A stretch of DNA of 64,000 nt from Oryzias latipes (lineage: Eukaryota > Chordata > Actinopteri > Beloniformes > Adrianichthyidae). Below, piece after piece: positions 47,011-58,505 of this stretch. Position 1 is the stretch's first letter. Every line of letters begins with the position of its first letter. The position numbers were made by a program, and so were the translations under genes. The DNA lies in the NCBI RefSeq assembly GCF_002234675.1, contig NC_019879.2, positions 18,178,355-18,242,354 on the forward strand. The letters are read 5' to 3'. The notes under the pieces are model-generated. The model had not been told where the DNA came from, did not search any database, and saw only the letters and a list, made by a program, of their open reading frames with translations.

Positions 47011-50000
47011 TTAGTGTTTCTTTGAACAAATCTCATTTATAGGCAAAGTAAGACTTCAACTATACATTTAACTCACATGTCTACAGTTGAACCTTTTTCC
47101 AGCTGAAGTTTACTAACAGGATTCTGAGTCTGCTTTTCCTTTTTGGTAGGAAGGATATTTGGAAGGAATGCAGCCCACTGGGCACAGTCATGCTTTCTTG
47201 GTATTTAGGCTGCTAAGCTTCTTCCATTTATAGTCAGTGCAAACATCAGTGCTGCTCTAGATGAACACATCTCCTCAACACCTGTCATGTTGTACTGTGA
47301 GGTGTGAAAACTATCCCTGTTTTCTCTGCAGCTATGCAGGGTTTTAATGAAGGCATACTCATTCTTTAGATTTGTTTGACCTTCACAGCAGCGACAACTC
47401 TGCTAAGTGATAGGGCTGGCTAAAACAAGCTCTCCAACCTTTCATTTTCACTGAAAAAAGAAAAGTATTGAAAAAATAAAAACTATTTGTAAGAATTTCT
47501 CAATATAACTCACAGTGAATCAACTTGAGTCAATATAAATCTTGTAAAAGTAAATTGTGCAAGACCCTAACCCTTTCTATGCCTTCAGGCTGATCCAACG
47601 TATTTCCTCAAAACCAACATTTTTTCCCCCCAGCCAACATTTTTTCAGGACAAGTCAATTAATATATTATTCTTATTGTTTCTAGAAATTTTAGTTTAAA
47701 TGTTTTCTAACTGCAATCTTCTAAATTCAGCATTTTTACTCTTATAAGTGAAAAAAAGGGTCACAAAAATTATCTGAATTTTTTTTTAAGACTTTATTTA
47801 ACAAGATCACCAATTAGCTGTGGCGATTTTTTTATAAAGAAAATTTTGTTTAGCATCTCCATCTAACCAAGAGATTTTTTGAGACATACGCCTGTGTATG
47901 GCCGTATCCCTGCAGTTCCTCTCTCTTCTCTGTTGCTGCAATTTTTCTATAATTTGTTGTGTCTCACAGGCAGACTTAGTGAAATCTGTTTCACATGTTC
48001 GCAGATGCTAACACACTTACAGCAGGACGTGTCTGCCAGGCACATATTGCGTTCACAAAGTTGTCACATCTGCCACCAGCGGATGTGACAATAGCCCTGC
48101 AAAAAAGGATCCAGACAGAAATACATCAGTGTCCTGCATTTTTTAAAGTGATATAATGTGCATGTGTTCTACAAGCAAGAGTATGAAGTATCCATGATAT
48201 GGAAGAGGCAGTTCTTACTGATCTACGTCGGCTCGTGGGTTGGATGGGACAGGCGGTCAGAGCACAGGTTTTTAGAGGAATACACAAAGATGCATGAATG
48301 GATCAAAATACTGCTTTGGGGTTTTTTTTGTGAGTAATGAACATTAAAATACACTTAAAAGCTCACAAATGTGATTTGCATGGTATAGACCCATTAAGCA
48401 AATACAATTCAAACTTGTAAACATTTGCCAGGCTTGAAGCAGGCTTTACAACATTCTACTAATGTTTTTCGCTATGGGCAAAAAGAAGACCAAAAACTTT
48501 TTGACTTAGCCTTGATTTTGGCAGCTAAAAAAAAATAGTTTTAAAGAAGCCTGATCTCCTTTTTCACTTGTGTGTGAATGCAATCAAATATAAAAGGTTT
48601 ATAACCTGCACTATTTATAAAGATCACTGCATGAGGGGGTCAAATGGATGGTGTTGCCACAGGTAATTGCTCACATGAGCATCTGGCCTTTTTCAAAGAG
48701 CACAGTTTATTTTAGCAGACCAAAGCAGAGCAGATTAACATATTTCCTCTGATTGTTTTCATTAGGGTGTAAATGCCAGGGTCACCATGGTCTCCATCCC
48801 TCAGAGAATTCAAGTGACTGAAGCATTTGTCGCTTTGACAAACAGGACAAGGGACAGTATGAGATGTTTACTTATAGCCACATAAAGACAACCAGCCCCA
48901 TCTGCATGTTCTGCTTCTTCTCTCTCTACATAATGATAGTAATCTGGATCGCACTGCCAAGATACAATGGCAGATGACTATTAGTCAGCCAGCCAAGTTC
49001 AGCCTTTTTGCACTTTCAACTGAACAAGACCAATTGCTGCAGTTCTGATTCAGTGGTTTTGGTCTTTTTCTTTCTGACTGTGCTACTTTATGAGTCAAAC
49101 TATGTCCTTGCAGAGTTTTTTTTATGTCCTATTTTTAGGGCCCGAGCACGGAGTGCAAGGACCCTATTGTAATTCGAATGTTTATTATTATTATTATTAT
49201 TATTCTACCGGAAGAGTCGCCTTTTTGAGGCCTTTAACATACCCCAAAACTCACCAAATTTGGCACACACATCAGGAGTCGCGAAAAATTTCGTATTTTA
49301 TAGGAGATTGGCATGGGCGCACAAAAACGGCTCGATAGCGCCACCTACAGTGACGTTTGTCCCGACGCCCCGCATACGCTTTAACGTACAAGCTTGATTT
49401 TTACAGGGCATGTTCTTCAGATGAAGACTTACAAAAAAGTCTGAAAGGACCCACCTGTCACTCGCACAGGAAGTCTGATATATTGAGGTCAATATGTCAT
49501 TTTTGCTCTATTTTGGACATTTGCAGGCCTCGCTCTAGAACGAACTCCTCCTAGAGATTTGTGAATAATGACTACAAACTTTGGTTTTGTAAACTAGACA
49601 CATGTCCGATGTTAAATTGCGAAGCTTTTAAGTTTTTATGGTTGTTTGTGACCGTGGCGGCGCGTAGAAATTCGACGTTGTTTCGAAAACACGCCATGAA
49701 AAGAAAAATGGCCATTACTCAGCCATGCATAATCCAATCTGATCCAAAATTGATATGCATGATTGTAGTCTGACTCTGAACACATCTGCAGTGAAAGAAT
49801 CTGGAAAAAGTGTAGCGCCACCTGCTGGCAAGAGGAAATGACATGTTAGACTTGGAGCATCACTGCTCCAAGTAGGATGAGCCGACACACCTGAAAATGA
49901 CGTCCACCTGTTGAAAAGCCATTGAAGTTTACTCTGACAAAAAACCATAACTTTCAATGCGGGGGTGTGGTCGTGACAGAGCGGCAAAGTTGGGCATCTC

Positions 50001-50536
50001 GCTATGCACACAAAAGTTGCTCTCACGTGCACATTCCTTGTCCAATCTCACTGAAATTCAATGGATATGATGAAGCTTCTATTCTGAACCCATGGATATG
50101 ACAATCTTGGACGAGCTCTATAGCGCCACCTAGTTATTGCATTGGGCACATTCTGCCCTGTATTTTCTCTTTGCTTTGTCCGATGTGCATGAAATTAAAA
50201 CTGGAGATACTCAGAAGGGTCCTCTCTCATCATGTAAAGTTTCATGGGTGTACACCTGACGGTGCCTGCGTAACAGGAAGTGGTCGATTATGTGCACCCA
50301 AATAATAGAAATTTATTATAAATCAGCCGTTTGTCTCAGGAAGCTGAGATTTCAGAATTAGATGCCTTTAATAACCTCCAGCTTTGATATGTAACACTAT
50401 AGGGTCTACGAGAAACTTCATCACTTGATTTTTTTAATGAAATTTTGGACTGAACAAAGATTTTTAGCATAAATTCTGTTTAGGTTATCAGCACCAAGAA
50501 TTCAACTTTCATAGGCATTTATGTGCTACTGCTTCC

Positions 50537-53016
50537 TAAAAAAATTCAGAATGATTGAAGTTACAGGTGAACTTTTATTCAACATTTCATCCAAAAAGGT
50601 CCGAAAACGTCTTTTTAGGCAAAACTACAAACACCTATTTTTTTTCATAACTTAATCATCATATATCAACACCATTTATTTTTTTAAATGTAGGGATCTG
50701 TGTTTGCTGCCTTCCATATTTTTTTCAGAAGTCCAGGTGAAACAGATGATTTTAAAAAAATCCTTTTTCATCCCAAAACCTGTGCTTTTTCCGTCTGGAC
50801 TCCAAACAAGTGTGTTTTAAAATTACTTATGCTTCAAATATCCACACCAAGTTTAACACGCATATAGCTGAACATGTCTAAATGCTTCTTGAATATTCTT
50901 TACAGATATAAAATGAACTGGTCAACTGTAGGATGTCATTTCCTCTTACATGGTTCAGTCTTTTCCTCATGCTGCAGCCTGCTCCTCAATCTTTCCTGTT
51001 GCTGGAGTCAAATTTCACCCCCCCCCTCCCCCCCCCACACACACACACACCAGCTGCCTGTTTATATGCTAACTAACCCAGAAGTGAGGTGACAATAGTT
51101 TAGACACAAGAGGGAGGGCAGACTTCTTTTTCATTTGTTTTGTATGTCTTTCATAGATTTTTATGAATAATCATTGCTTTTCTAGTCATGTAAAATGCAA
51201 TTAACTTAATATTTTATCTTTTTTTTTTTACAAACAAAACATATGAATGTGCTCCAAAACAAAACCCAACTCTCAGTACAGTTCTACAGATGTAACATAA
51301 GACTTAGACAGTAAATGTCTCTTTTATCCTTTTTTAATCAATGCTGCAACTTCTTTTCCTTAATATAAATCCAATGAAATTAAACTACAAAACCAAAAAA
51401 CACAACCTATAGAAAATTTCTCTAAATAAATTATGTGTATATACAATATGTAGCACTTTTAAACAAAATAATAACAAATCCTTCCAATACAAGCACAGAA
51501 AAATGGAACACAAATTTTAAAACCCAAATTTGAAATGGCAATTTTAAAAAGATAATTTTTTCAGCCTGCTAAAAGTGCACAATTGTAAAAGCTCTTTTAT
51601 ATAGACAACTGTTTGGTTGCTTAGAGCTCTAAATATAAAAACAATGCCTTTATGGACGTGGCACGGATGGCACGGATGTTCAGCAGGGTAAACCCCAGGA
51701 AAGCGGCGGGACCTGATGGAGTTCCCGGAAAGGTTCTGCGGGCCTGCGCCGATCAACTCTCCCAGGTCTTCACAAAAATCTTCAACCTGTCGCTAGCTCA
51801 GGCTTTCATCCCTGCTTGCCTGAAGTCATCCCCTATCATCCCGATACTCAAAAAGTCCTCATCCACAGCCTTCCTCACGGACTTCCGCCCAGTTGCACTC
51901 ACTGCTGTAATCACAAAGTGTCTGGAGCGGCTGCTCCTGGGACACATCAAAGACTCCCTCCCTCCAATCTTCGTCCCCCACCAGTTTGCAGAACAGAACA
52001 GATCCACCCCCACTCTACATCGATGGAAACTGTGTGGAGAGGGTCCACAGCTTCACCCTCCTGGGCACCACCATCTCTGCTGACCTCACATGGTCTAACA
52101 ACACCATGACTGTCATCAGGAAGGCCCAGCAACGCCTGCACTTCCTGAGAAAACTTAGGAGGAACGACGTCAGCCAGGAGCTGCTGGTAACGTTCTACCG
52201 CTCAACCATTGAGAGCATTCTGTCCTATGGCATCACAGTGTGGTTTTCCCACTGCACTGAAGCAGAACGGCAGAGTCTCCAGAGAGTGGTAAAGACAGCG
52301 CAGAGGATCATCGGCTGCCCCCTCCCCTCACTGAAGGACATTTACCAGTCTCGCTGTATCAGCAGAGTGACTAGCATCACCACTAACTCCACCCATTCTG
52401 CTTTCCCTCTGTTTGAACTGCTGCCCTCTGGAAGGAGGTACAGGTCCATCAGAACCAGGACAAACAGACTAAGAAACAGCTTTTTTCCATAGGCAATTAT
52501 CATACGGAATGCACATACGTCCACCAACCACACCTCACTCTAATTTTACTACAATGCGTGCAATATCCTGACTGTCTAACCGGGTCACTGTGCAATAACT
52601 TGATATTTATTAAGCTGTGCTCACAGCAACTCATGTAATTCCTTTCTATTTTATTCACAAATATTTAATATTTAACAGTTTCTGTCCATATTGTTCATTT
52701 TTTGTTAAGAGTTGTAAATACAGTATTTCTTTTTCTATTCTATTTTTATTTTTATTTTATGTAACTCCTTCACTCCAAGGCTGCTGCAATTTCATTGTAT
52801 CCCCATGTACAATGACAATAAACGATTCTGATTCTGATTATATCACTTAGACACAGATGGAGAACCATATCAACTGGATTGGTAACAGCAACAACCACCG
52901 ACCAAGCCGGCAAGCCCTGGCAGAAAAGATCCCCACAAGAAACACTGCAGGCTGTTCCATAAAAAATATAGTTTTACCATTGCCTTGCAGATCACAGTTG
53001 AAGTGGTTTAGTTTTC
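50537..53016. repeat. tandem duplication, unit 1
   Basis: Starts CCTAAAAAAATTCAGAATGA and ends GAAGTGGTTTAGTTTTCC. The same order of landmarks occurs in unit 2: GGTCCGAAAACGTCTTTTTA, GGGATCTGTGTTTGCTGCC, ATATAAAATGAACTGGTCA, AAAGTGCACAATTGTAAAAG and GACACAGATGGAGAACCATA. Unit 1 alone carries the L2 fragment at 51654-52837. Confidence 0.82.
51654..52837 (+). mobile_element. L2-like LINE fragment, internally deleted
   Basis: The first part encodes VNPRKAAGPDGVPGKVLRAC and FRPVALTAVITKCLERLLLG, reverse-transcriptase blocks of the L2/CR1 group. The frame then shifts near 51985, and what follows is VERVHSFTLLGTTISADLTW ... RSIRTRTNRLRNSFFP, the C-terminal part. The catalytic FADD block between them is deleted. 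The 3' end is AATAAACGATTCTGATTCTG, the usual L2 tail. The flanks share TTAT (51650-51653 and 52838-52841), and comparison with unit 2 shows the empty site. Confidence 0.82.
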
Positions 53017-53655
53017 CTAAAAAAATTCAGAATGATTGAAGTTACAGGTGAACTTTTATTCAACATTTCATCCAAAAAGGTCCGAAAACGTCTTTTTAGG
53101 CAAAACTGCAAACACCTATTTTTTTGCATAACTTATCTTTCAAATATCAGCACAAAAAAATTAAAAACGGTAGGGATCTGTGTTTGCTGCCTTCCATATT
53201 TTTTTCAGACTTAAAAGTGTAACAGATGATTTATAAAAAATCCTTTTCATCCAAAAACCTGTGTTAAATCTGTCTAGACTCCAAACAAACATTTTTTTTA
53301 TGGTAACTTATGTTTCAACAATCGACACCAATTTTCACAGACCTAAAGCTGAACATGTCCCATAGCTCCCTGAATATTTTCATAGATATAAAATGAACTG
53401 GTCATTCTAACATCTGGCATTCTAACATCTAACATCTTACATGTCAAAGCCTCTCTCAGCCTGGCTCTGCTGAAGGAGTCGTGTTACAACCCCGCCCCCT
53501 CCTGCTGGGACCCCTGCTATGTAAATTAGCAAGCAGTGAACAGAGAGATGAGGAGTAAGAATGGTCATTACTCAGGCATGCATAATCCAAAGACAGCCAG
53601 TTAAACACTGAAAGACATATTTTTTCGGTATGTCTTTCATACATCTTTAGTATTA

Positions 53656-54811
53656 AAAACTCTCCAAGATGAATGTGCCTGACTCCACCTGCAGGTGGAT
53701 CACAGACTTCCTGACGGACAGACAGCAGTATGTGAGGCTGGGGAAGCTCGTCTCAGATACTCGGACCACAAGCACCGGATCCCCCCAGGGCTGTGTCCTT
53801 TCACCCCTGTTACTCTCCCTGTACACAAACAGCTGCACAGCTGGTCACCTGTCTGTCAAACTCCTGAAGTTTGCTGACGACACCACACTCATCGGCCTCA
53901 TCTCTGACGGAGATGAGTCGGCCTACAGGAGTGAAATAGCCAGGCTGGTGTCATAGTGCAGCGCTAACAACCTGGAGCTTAATGCTCTGAAGACAGTGGA
54001 GATGACAGTGGACTTCAGGAAGGCCCCAGCCCCCCTCCCCCCTGTCATCCTCTGTGACTCCCCGGTGACCTCTGTGGAGTCCTTCTGCTTCCTGGGAACC
54101 ATCATCAGCCAGGACCTCAAGTGGGAGCAGAACATCAGCTCCATCACTAAGAAGGTCCAGCAGAGGATGTACTTCCTGAGGCAGCTGAAGAAGTTTCACC
54201 TCCCTGAAAAGATGCTGGTAGACTTTTACACCGCCATCATCGAATCCACCCTCACGTCCTCCATCACAGTCTGGTTCGCTGCGGCCACGGCCAGAGACAA
54301 GGCCAAGCTGCAACGCGTCATCCACTCAGCAGAGAAGGTGATCGGCTGCCACCTCCCGTCTCTCCAGGAGCTGCACATCTCCAGGACCTGGAGGCGGGCA
54401 GCCAGGATTGTAGCCAACCCCTCTCATCCAGGACATAATCTCTTTCGGCCCCTCCCTTCTGGCAAGAGGCTCCGGTCCATCAGGACCAGGACCTCGCGCC
54501 ACAAGAACAGCTTCTTCCCCACTGCAGTCAGCCTGCTGAACAGAACCCCAACTCCCCCAGGTGACCCCCCCTCCCCCCCCGCCCACCAAAGGACTGTCGG
54601 TGCCACTTACAGGCCCCACCATCCCAGCCCATCTGTGCTCCCACTTTAATTCACCTTACTCTACTGTATATAGTGTGTTGTTGTTGTTAACTTAATTTTT
54701 AACTTATTCTTAATTGCACTATACACCAAGTCAAATTCCTCGTTTTGTAAAGTGCGCTCTACTGAACCTGGCAATAAAACTTTTTCTGATTCCTGATTCT
54801 GATTCTGATTC
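53656..54811 (+). mobile_element. L2-like LINE fragment, 5'-truncated, with target duplication
   Basis: Encodes the end of a reverse transcriptase: TGSPQGCVLSPLLLSLYTN, then LKFADDTTLIG with the catalytic FADD, a stop (TAG) at 53954-53956 in what should be a continuous frame, then FLGTIISQDLKWEQNISSI ... RSIRTRTSRHKNSFFP. The 3' end is (GATTCT)n. TATTA flanks both sides (53651-53655 and 54812-54816) as a 5-bp target duplication. The stop codon and truncation make it non-functional. Confidence 0.87.
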
Positions 54812-54944
54812 TATTAATCATTGTTTTTTATTCATTCAAAATGCAATTAAATCAATATTTTATCTTTTTTCTTTTCCTTTTTCTTTTTTTTTATCTCTTA
54901 TATCCTTTTTTATAATCAATGTTTGAACTTCTTTTCCTTTCTAT

Positions 54945-55364
54945 TGTCATGGTTTCAGTTTGTTGTCTTTTTTTTCGCTTTAGTTCTTGTTCTGTCTTGT
55001 TTGGTTCTGTTTCCTGTTTTATTTTGAAAGGTTTCCTGTCTTGTCATGTTTCTTTAGTTTTACTTCCTTTGGTCCCCATCTGCCCTAATCGTGTTCACCT
55101 GTGTCTTGTCTGCCCTGTCTGTATATAAGTCTTGTCTCTGCCTTCCTCCTGTGCTGGCCCATTAACTTCTGCTCATGTTGATCACGTCTTCTTGTCTGGC
55201 GTCCATGTCCCTTGCCATGCCACAGTAAGTTTTTGTTTTTAGTTTTGTCATCCTGCTCTGCAGCGCTTTTTGTTAGTTAAATAAACCCACTTGCCCTGAA
55301 CCCGTTTGCCTCCCGTCTCTGCGCCTGGGTCCTACCTGCTCTCGAGCCTCCCCCCCACAAGACA
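54945..55364 (+). mobile_element. solo LTR of an LTR retrotransposon
   Basis: The 420-bp segment starts TGTCATGG and ends CAAGACA, with TCTAT on both sides (54940-54944 and 55365-55369) as a 5-bp target duplication. It has a TATA box (TATATAAG, 55122-55129) and a poly(A) signal (AATAAA, 55280-55285) in LTR order. Unit 1 of the duplication lacks it and shows a near-empty site. No internal retroviral genes are next to it, so it is a solo LTR. The clade is unknown. Confidence 0.83.
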
Positions 55365-56167
55365 TCTATACATCCAATGAAATTAAACTACAAATCAACA
55401 AACACAACTGATAACAAATGTCTCTAAAAAATGATGTGTATATTTGCAGAACCTTAAAAACACCAAACAAATAACAAATGCTTCCCAATTAAAGCACAAA
55501 AAATGGAACACAAAATGTAAAACCCAAGTTAGAAATTGCAATTTGAAAAAGATACTTTTTTCAGCAGCTTTTCAAAATCAATCACCAATTCTACACTTCT
55601 GTGGATGAAACAAAGAACTCCAGAACAATGAAGCCATTTCTCTAAGTCTCTCTCACCTTCAGTTTTAAACAAGGTCTGTGAAAATCCACCATACATTGGT
55701 CACATGAACTCAGAGACCTGCTAAAAGTGCACAATTGTAAAAGCTCTTTTATATAGACAACTGTTTGTTTGCTTAGAGCTCTAAATATAAAAAAAAATGC
55801 TTTTCTATCACCTAGACACAGATGGAGAACCATATCAACTGGATTAATAACAGGGTGGCATGTTTAGACAACATGAAGCTGTCCATCACATTTTTGACCT
55901 AAACATGTAAACACATCCTTGGCTCTGCGGTTAGGAAATGGTATTTGGGAATCTCTTTATACCAGGAGCCAGCCTGGCCATTGGAACATCGCCACAGTGC
56001 CCATCCAGACTGGGACAGCAACGGGGTCCACTTCAGAGCCGTGAGCTGCTGTGTTTAACTCCAGCTGTCCCAGCAAGGTAGACAACTGCAGCAACATCCA
56101 CTGACCAAGCTGACAAGCCCTGGCAGAAAAGATCCCCACAAGAAAAACACTGGCTCAGGCAGGCTGG

Positions 56168-56563
56168 TCAAAAAAAAATAGTTTTGCCATTGTCTTGCAG
56201 CTCGCAGATCAAGTGGTTTAGTTTTCCAGTAATGTCAGTCAAGAATGCAAGTTCAGATTCACAATGTTCATATTCACCATATTCAACAGACATCTCCTCC
56301 AATAGCACCTTAAAAATCCTGTGCTGTTTTGCTTTGCAGCTGAGGTTGTTTACGATTTTCAGAATAAGAGTCATTATATGTCCAGAGCCGATCACTTCTG
56401 CACATAAGGCCTGCTGGTGAATGACGCAGCAGTAATGCAGACATTTTGGAAAGTCTGGGTCAGCTTTACAGTGAGTGATGAAACCTGTTTGTCTATTGAT
56501 CATAGCAGGAGTCCCATCTGCAGTCACTGCTACCAGCTTTTCTAATTGTACCTTTTTCTGCAC
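56168..56563 (-). pseudogene. hAT transposase-derived fragment (GTF2IRD2/Charlie-like)
   Basis: The minus strand encodes AVTADGTPAMINRQTGFITH, HCKADPDFPKCLHYCCVIHQ and LAFLTDITGKLNHLICELQD. These are the central part of hAT-superfamily transposases, as also found in the domesticated GTF2IRD2 protein. Between SVEYGEYEHCE and SELAFLTDITGK a large piece of the family sequence is deleted, and both ends are cut. The last piece (GKLNH...LQ..GKTI) also occurs decayed in unit 1 at 52955-53014, so the duplication copied part of this gene. Confidence 0.78.
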
Positions 56564-56910
56564 AAAAACTCCTTCACCATGTTATACATTTCAACTCCTC
56601 TTGTAGTTGTCTGTTAGGGCAGATGTGTCAGGAGTTCTTCTCTTGTGGAAACCAAAAGCTATGCTGTACTGTTGCCGTCCACAGACTCATCACACTGGAC
56701 GTTAACCACCTGCACTTTGCAAGATCCCGGTCCAGCTAATTGGCCAAGTTATCAGACATAGCTGACACTCATCTAGACATTGTAGTGGAAATTGAATGAG
56801 TTCTATTGTTCTCATCCTTAGGGACAGTGATAGCAATTATCATCATTGCTTGAATTTTTTTCATGCTGTATGCAAAAGTCTTTGTCCCTTAAGGCAACAG
56901 ATTACAGCCG

Positions 56911-56929
56911 CCCCCCCCCCCCCCCCCCC
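56911..56929. repeat. poly(C) tract
   Basis: Nineteen uninterrupted C residues near the right end of the composite repeat. A similar C-rich/CA tract is at 51017-51051. Confidence 0.95.
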
Positions 56930-57427
56930 AGGCTGCTGTCGTATTAACAATAGCTTGGAGCTCCAGAATGGACAAGAAAAAACGACGAGAATGGCTCGAG
57001 CAGGGCGTTGCTCACGGGGCGGTCGCTCGTGCCAGGCGGTCGCACGTGCTCGGGCCCGCTAAATGCTACTTGTAGCTTTAATTTTGCATTATACTCTTAT
57101 TATAACTCTTAGTTTTAAAATGTACAGTTGAGAAGTGTAATTTCCCAGAAAGTATTGACAGCTTCAAGGAGCTCATTTGAATTTCTTGCCATTTAGGCAC
57201 CCTAATTTAAATCTATATTTAAATAAAACATTAAGATTACATAAAAAGGTTGTTTTTCATCAGGTTTGTGGTCTGTAAAAATGTAGAGGTAGTTTAAACC
57301 TGCTGTAATTACAAAGATATTCCTGCAGTTTGAAGGGGAGGGGGTAAATGTTTGTTTAACCACAACAGCAGGAGGCACTTACTGTACTTGAGACTCTCTC
57401 CATATATATATATTTTTTGGATGGTTG

Positions 57428-57595
57428 TGATACAGAGGTAGGTAACCGCCTTGCCTACCCATGTGTCAAAGTATTCTTGTGCAAGAAACTGAACTCCACT
57501 TTGCTCCTGGTGGTTAAGGTCGGCGCCAGGTAAAGCAACAAAGCCACTGCTACAGTGTGTAAGTGTGTGTGTTACTGTGAAGCGCTTTGGGCCAT
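57428..57595 (+). repeat. tRNA-derived SINE, degenerate second copy
   Basis: Shares with the copy at 42141 the blocks GCAAGAAACTGAACTCCACT, GGCGCCAG and TGTGAAGCGCTTTGGGCC. The tRNA-like head is mostly lost. Confidence 0.6.
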
Positions 57596-58000
57596 CACCA
57601 TTTTTATTTTAAAACGTTTTTTTATTTTTTACGTTAGAGTGTAATAAACACAGACAAGTAGAACAGCTTCTACTATAATCATATCAGGTTCAGATGGGTG
57701 CAAAGACTTAAACCATTATTGGTGCAAATGTACAAAAATGCAGATAAAGTTAGCGTAAGTGTAACAGGCGTGTTCTACCTTCAACAAGCCCGTTAATGCC
57801 TCAATCGTTTCTGTGATGTGTTCAAGTATGAAAGACAAGATTCCATCAATTTCATGAATGGGTTTATTCAGACATGAACAAAAAACAACAAATCTGTGAC
57901 TGCAGGTCTTCCAAACATTAATGCCTACAGAGTCACAAAAATGTCAATACAAAAGAAATATTTCAAAACACAAATGTAGAATACAGGTACCCATACCTCT

Positions 58001-58505
58001 GATGCTGTGTTCACACAACCCTCTCTCTGCAAGGCCTGTTCAAGTGACCACTTCTAATGAAAAGTCTCTGTAAACGTGCCTTCACTACAAGTCAATTTTC
58101 AGGCTTTGCGAACAAAACGTGAAGCCATTAAACGCGCCTTAAAAGTTAAACTTGTTGAACATTGACCAACCAAGAATTCAGATTTGGTAGTGACATATGG
58201 GTATTGTTCGTTTTTTATACAGAAGTGCAAACCGTTTGAAAAGTGAAGGAGAAATGAATCATTGCGGTTTGTGCACGGAGGGAATTCTACGACACCGAGT
58301 CTTTCATATATCTGAACAGAGCTGTGATAGAAAAAGCCAGAAGCAAGATTTGCGAGATTTGCACCACTTCGACATTTCACACCAAGGCTCTTCTAACTGT
58401 GAGTACATGGGCTTGTATCAGGTAGTAACAGTGCAGTGTGTACACCGTATGCAAAAGCGTGTTCCAGAACTTGTGTTCTTGAGTGCCCGGTGTGAACGTA
58501 GCATC
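58001..58505 (-). mobile_element. MITE family 2, copy B
   Basis: Left end GATGCTGTGTTCACACAACC, right end (reverse complement) GATGCTACGTTCACACCGGG. The interior is the reverse complement of 25719-26398 in its central part (TATCACAGCTCTGTTCAGAT against CTTTCACAGCTCTATTCCAC). Open frames across it are chance. Confidence 0.72.

Larger units (their letters stand above)
38016..49137. other. gene-poor intergenic region
   Basis: About 11 kb downstream of asmt. Besides the repeats listed separately, it shows only short open frames. One 75-nt exon-like segment (43417-43491) has an acceptor, one open frame and a GTAAAG donor, but the peptide is not recognised. A retroelement-like T-rich stretch (44040-44345) could not be classified. 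Confidence 0.5.
53017..56228. repeat. tandem duplication, unit 2
   Basis: Collinear with unit 1 but diverged from it by point changes and small deletions. It carries its own insertions, an L2 fragment (53656-54811) and a solo LTR (54945-55364). It keeps two segments missing from unit 1, around 55570-55715 and 55850-56090. The unit ends at GTGGTTTAGTTTTCC (56226-56228), after which unique sequence continues. Confidence 0.82.
49138..57057. mobile_element. composite repeat bounded by 13-bp perfect inverted repeats
   Basis: GGGCCCGAGCACG at 49138-49150 is matched exactly, inverted, at 57045-57057. The left arm contains the (ATT)n tract, CACCAAATTTGGCACACACA and several TAGCGCCACCT motifs, hallmarks of a repeat spread through many fish genomes. 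The right arm ends in a GC-rich segment. Between them are a tandem duplication, two L2 fragments, a solo LTR and a hAT transposase fragment. Whether the two inverted repeats belong to one original element, or to two neighbouring copies, cannot be settled by eye. The superfamily is unknown. Confidence 0.6.
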
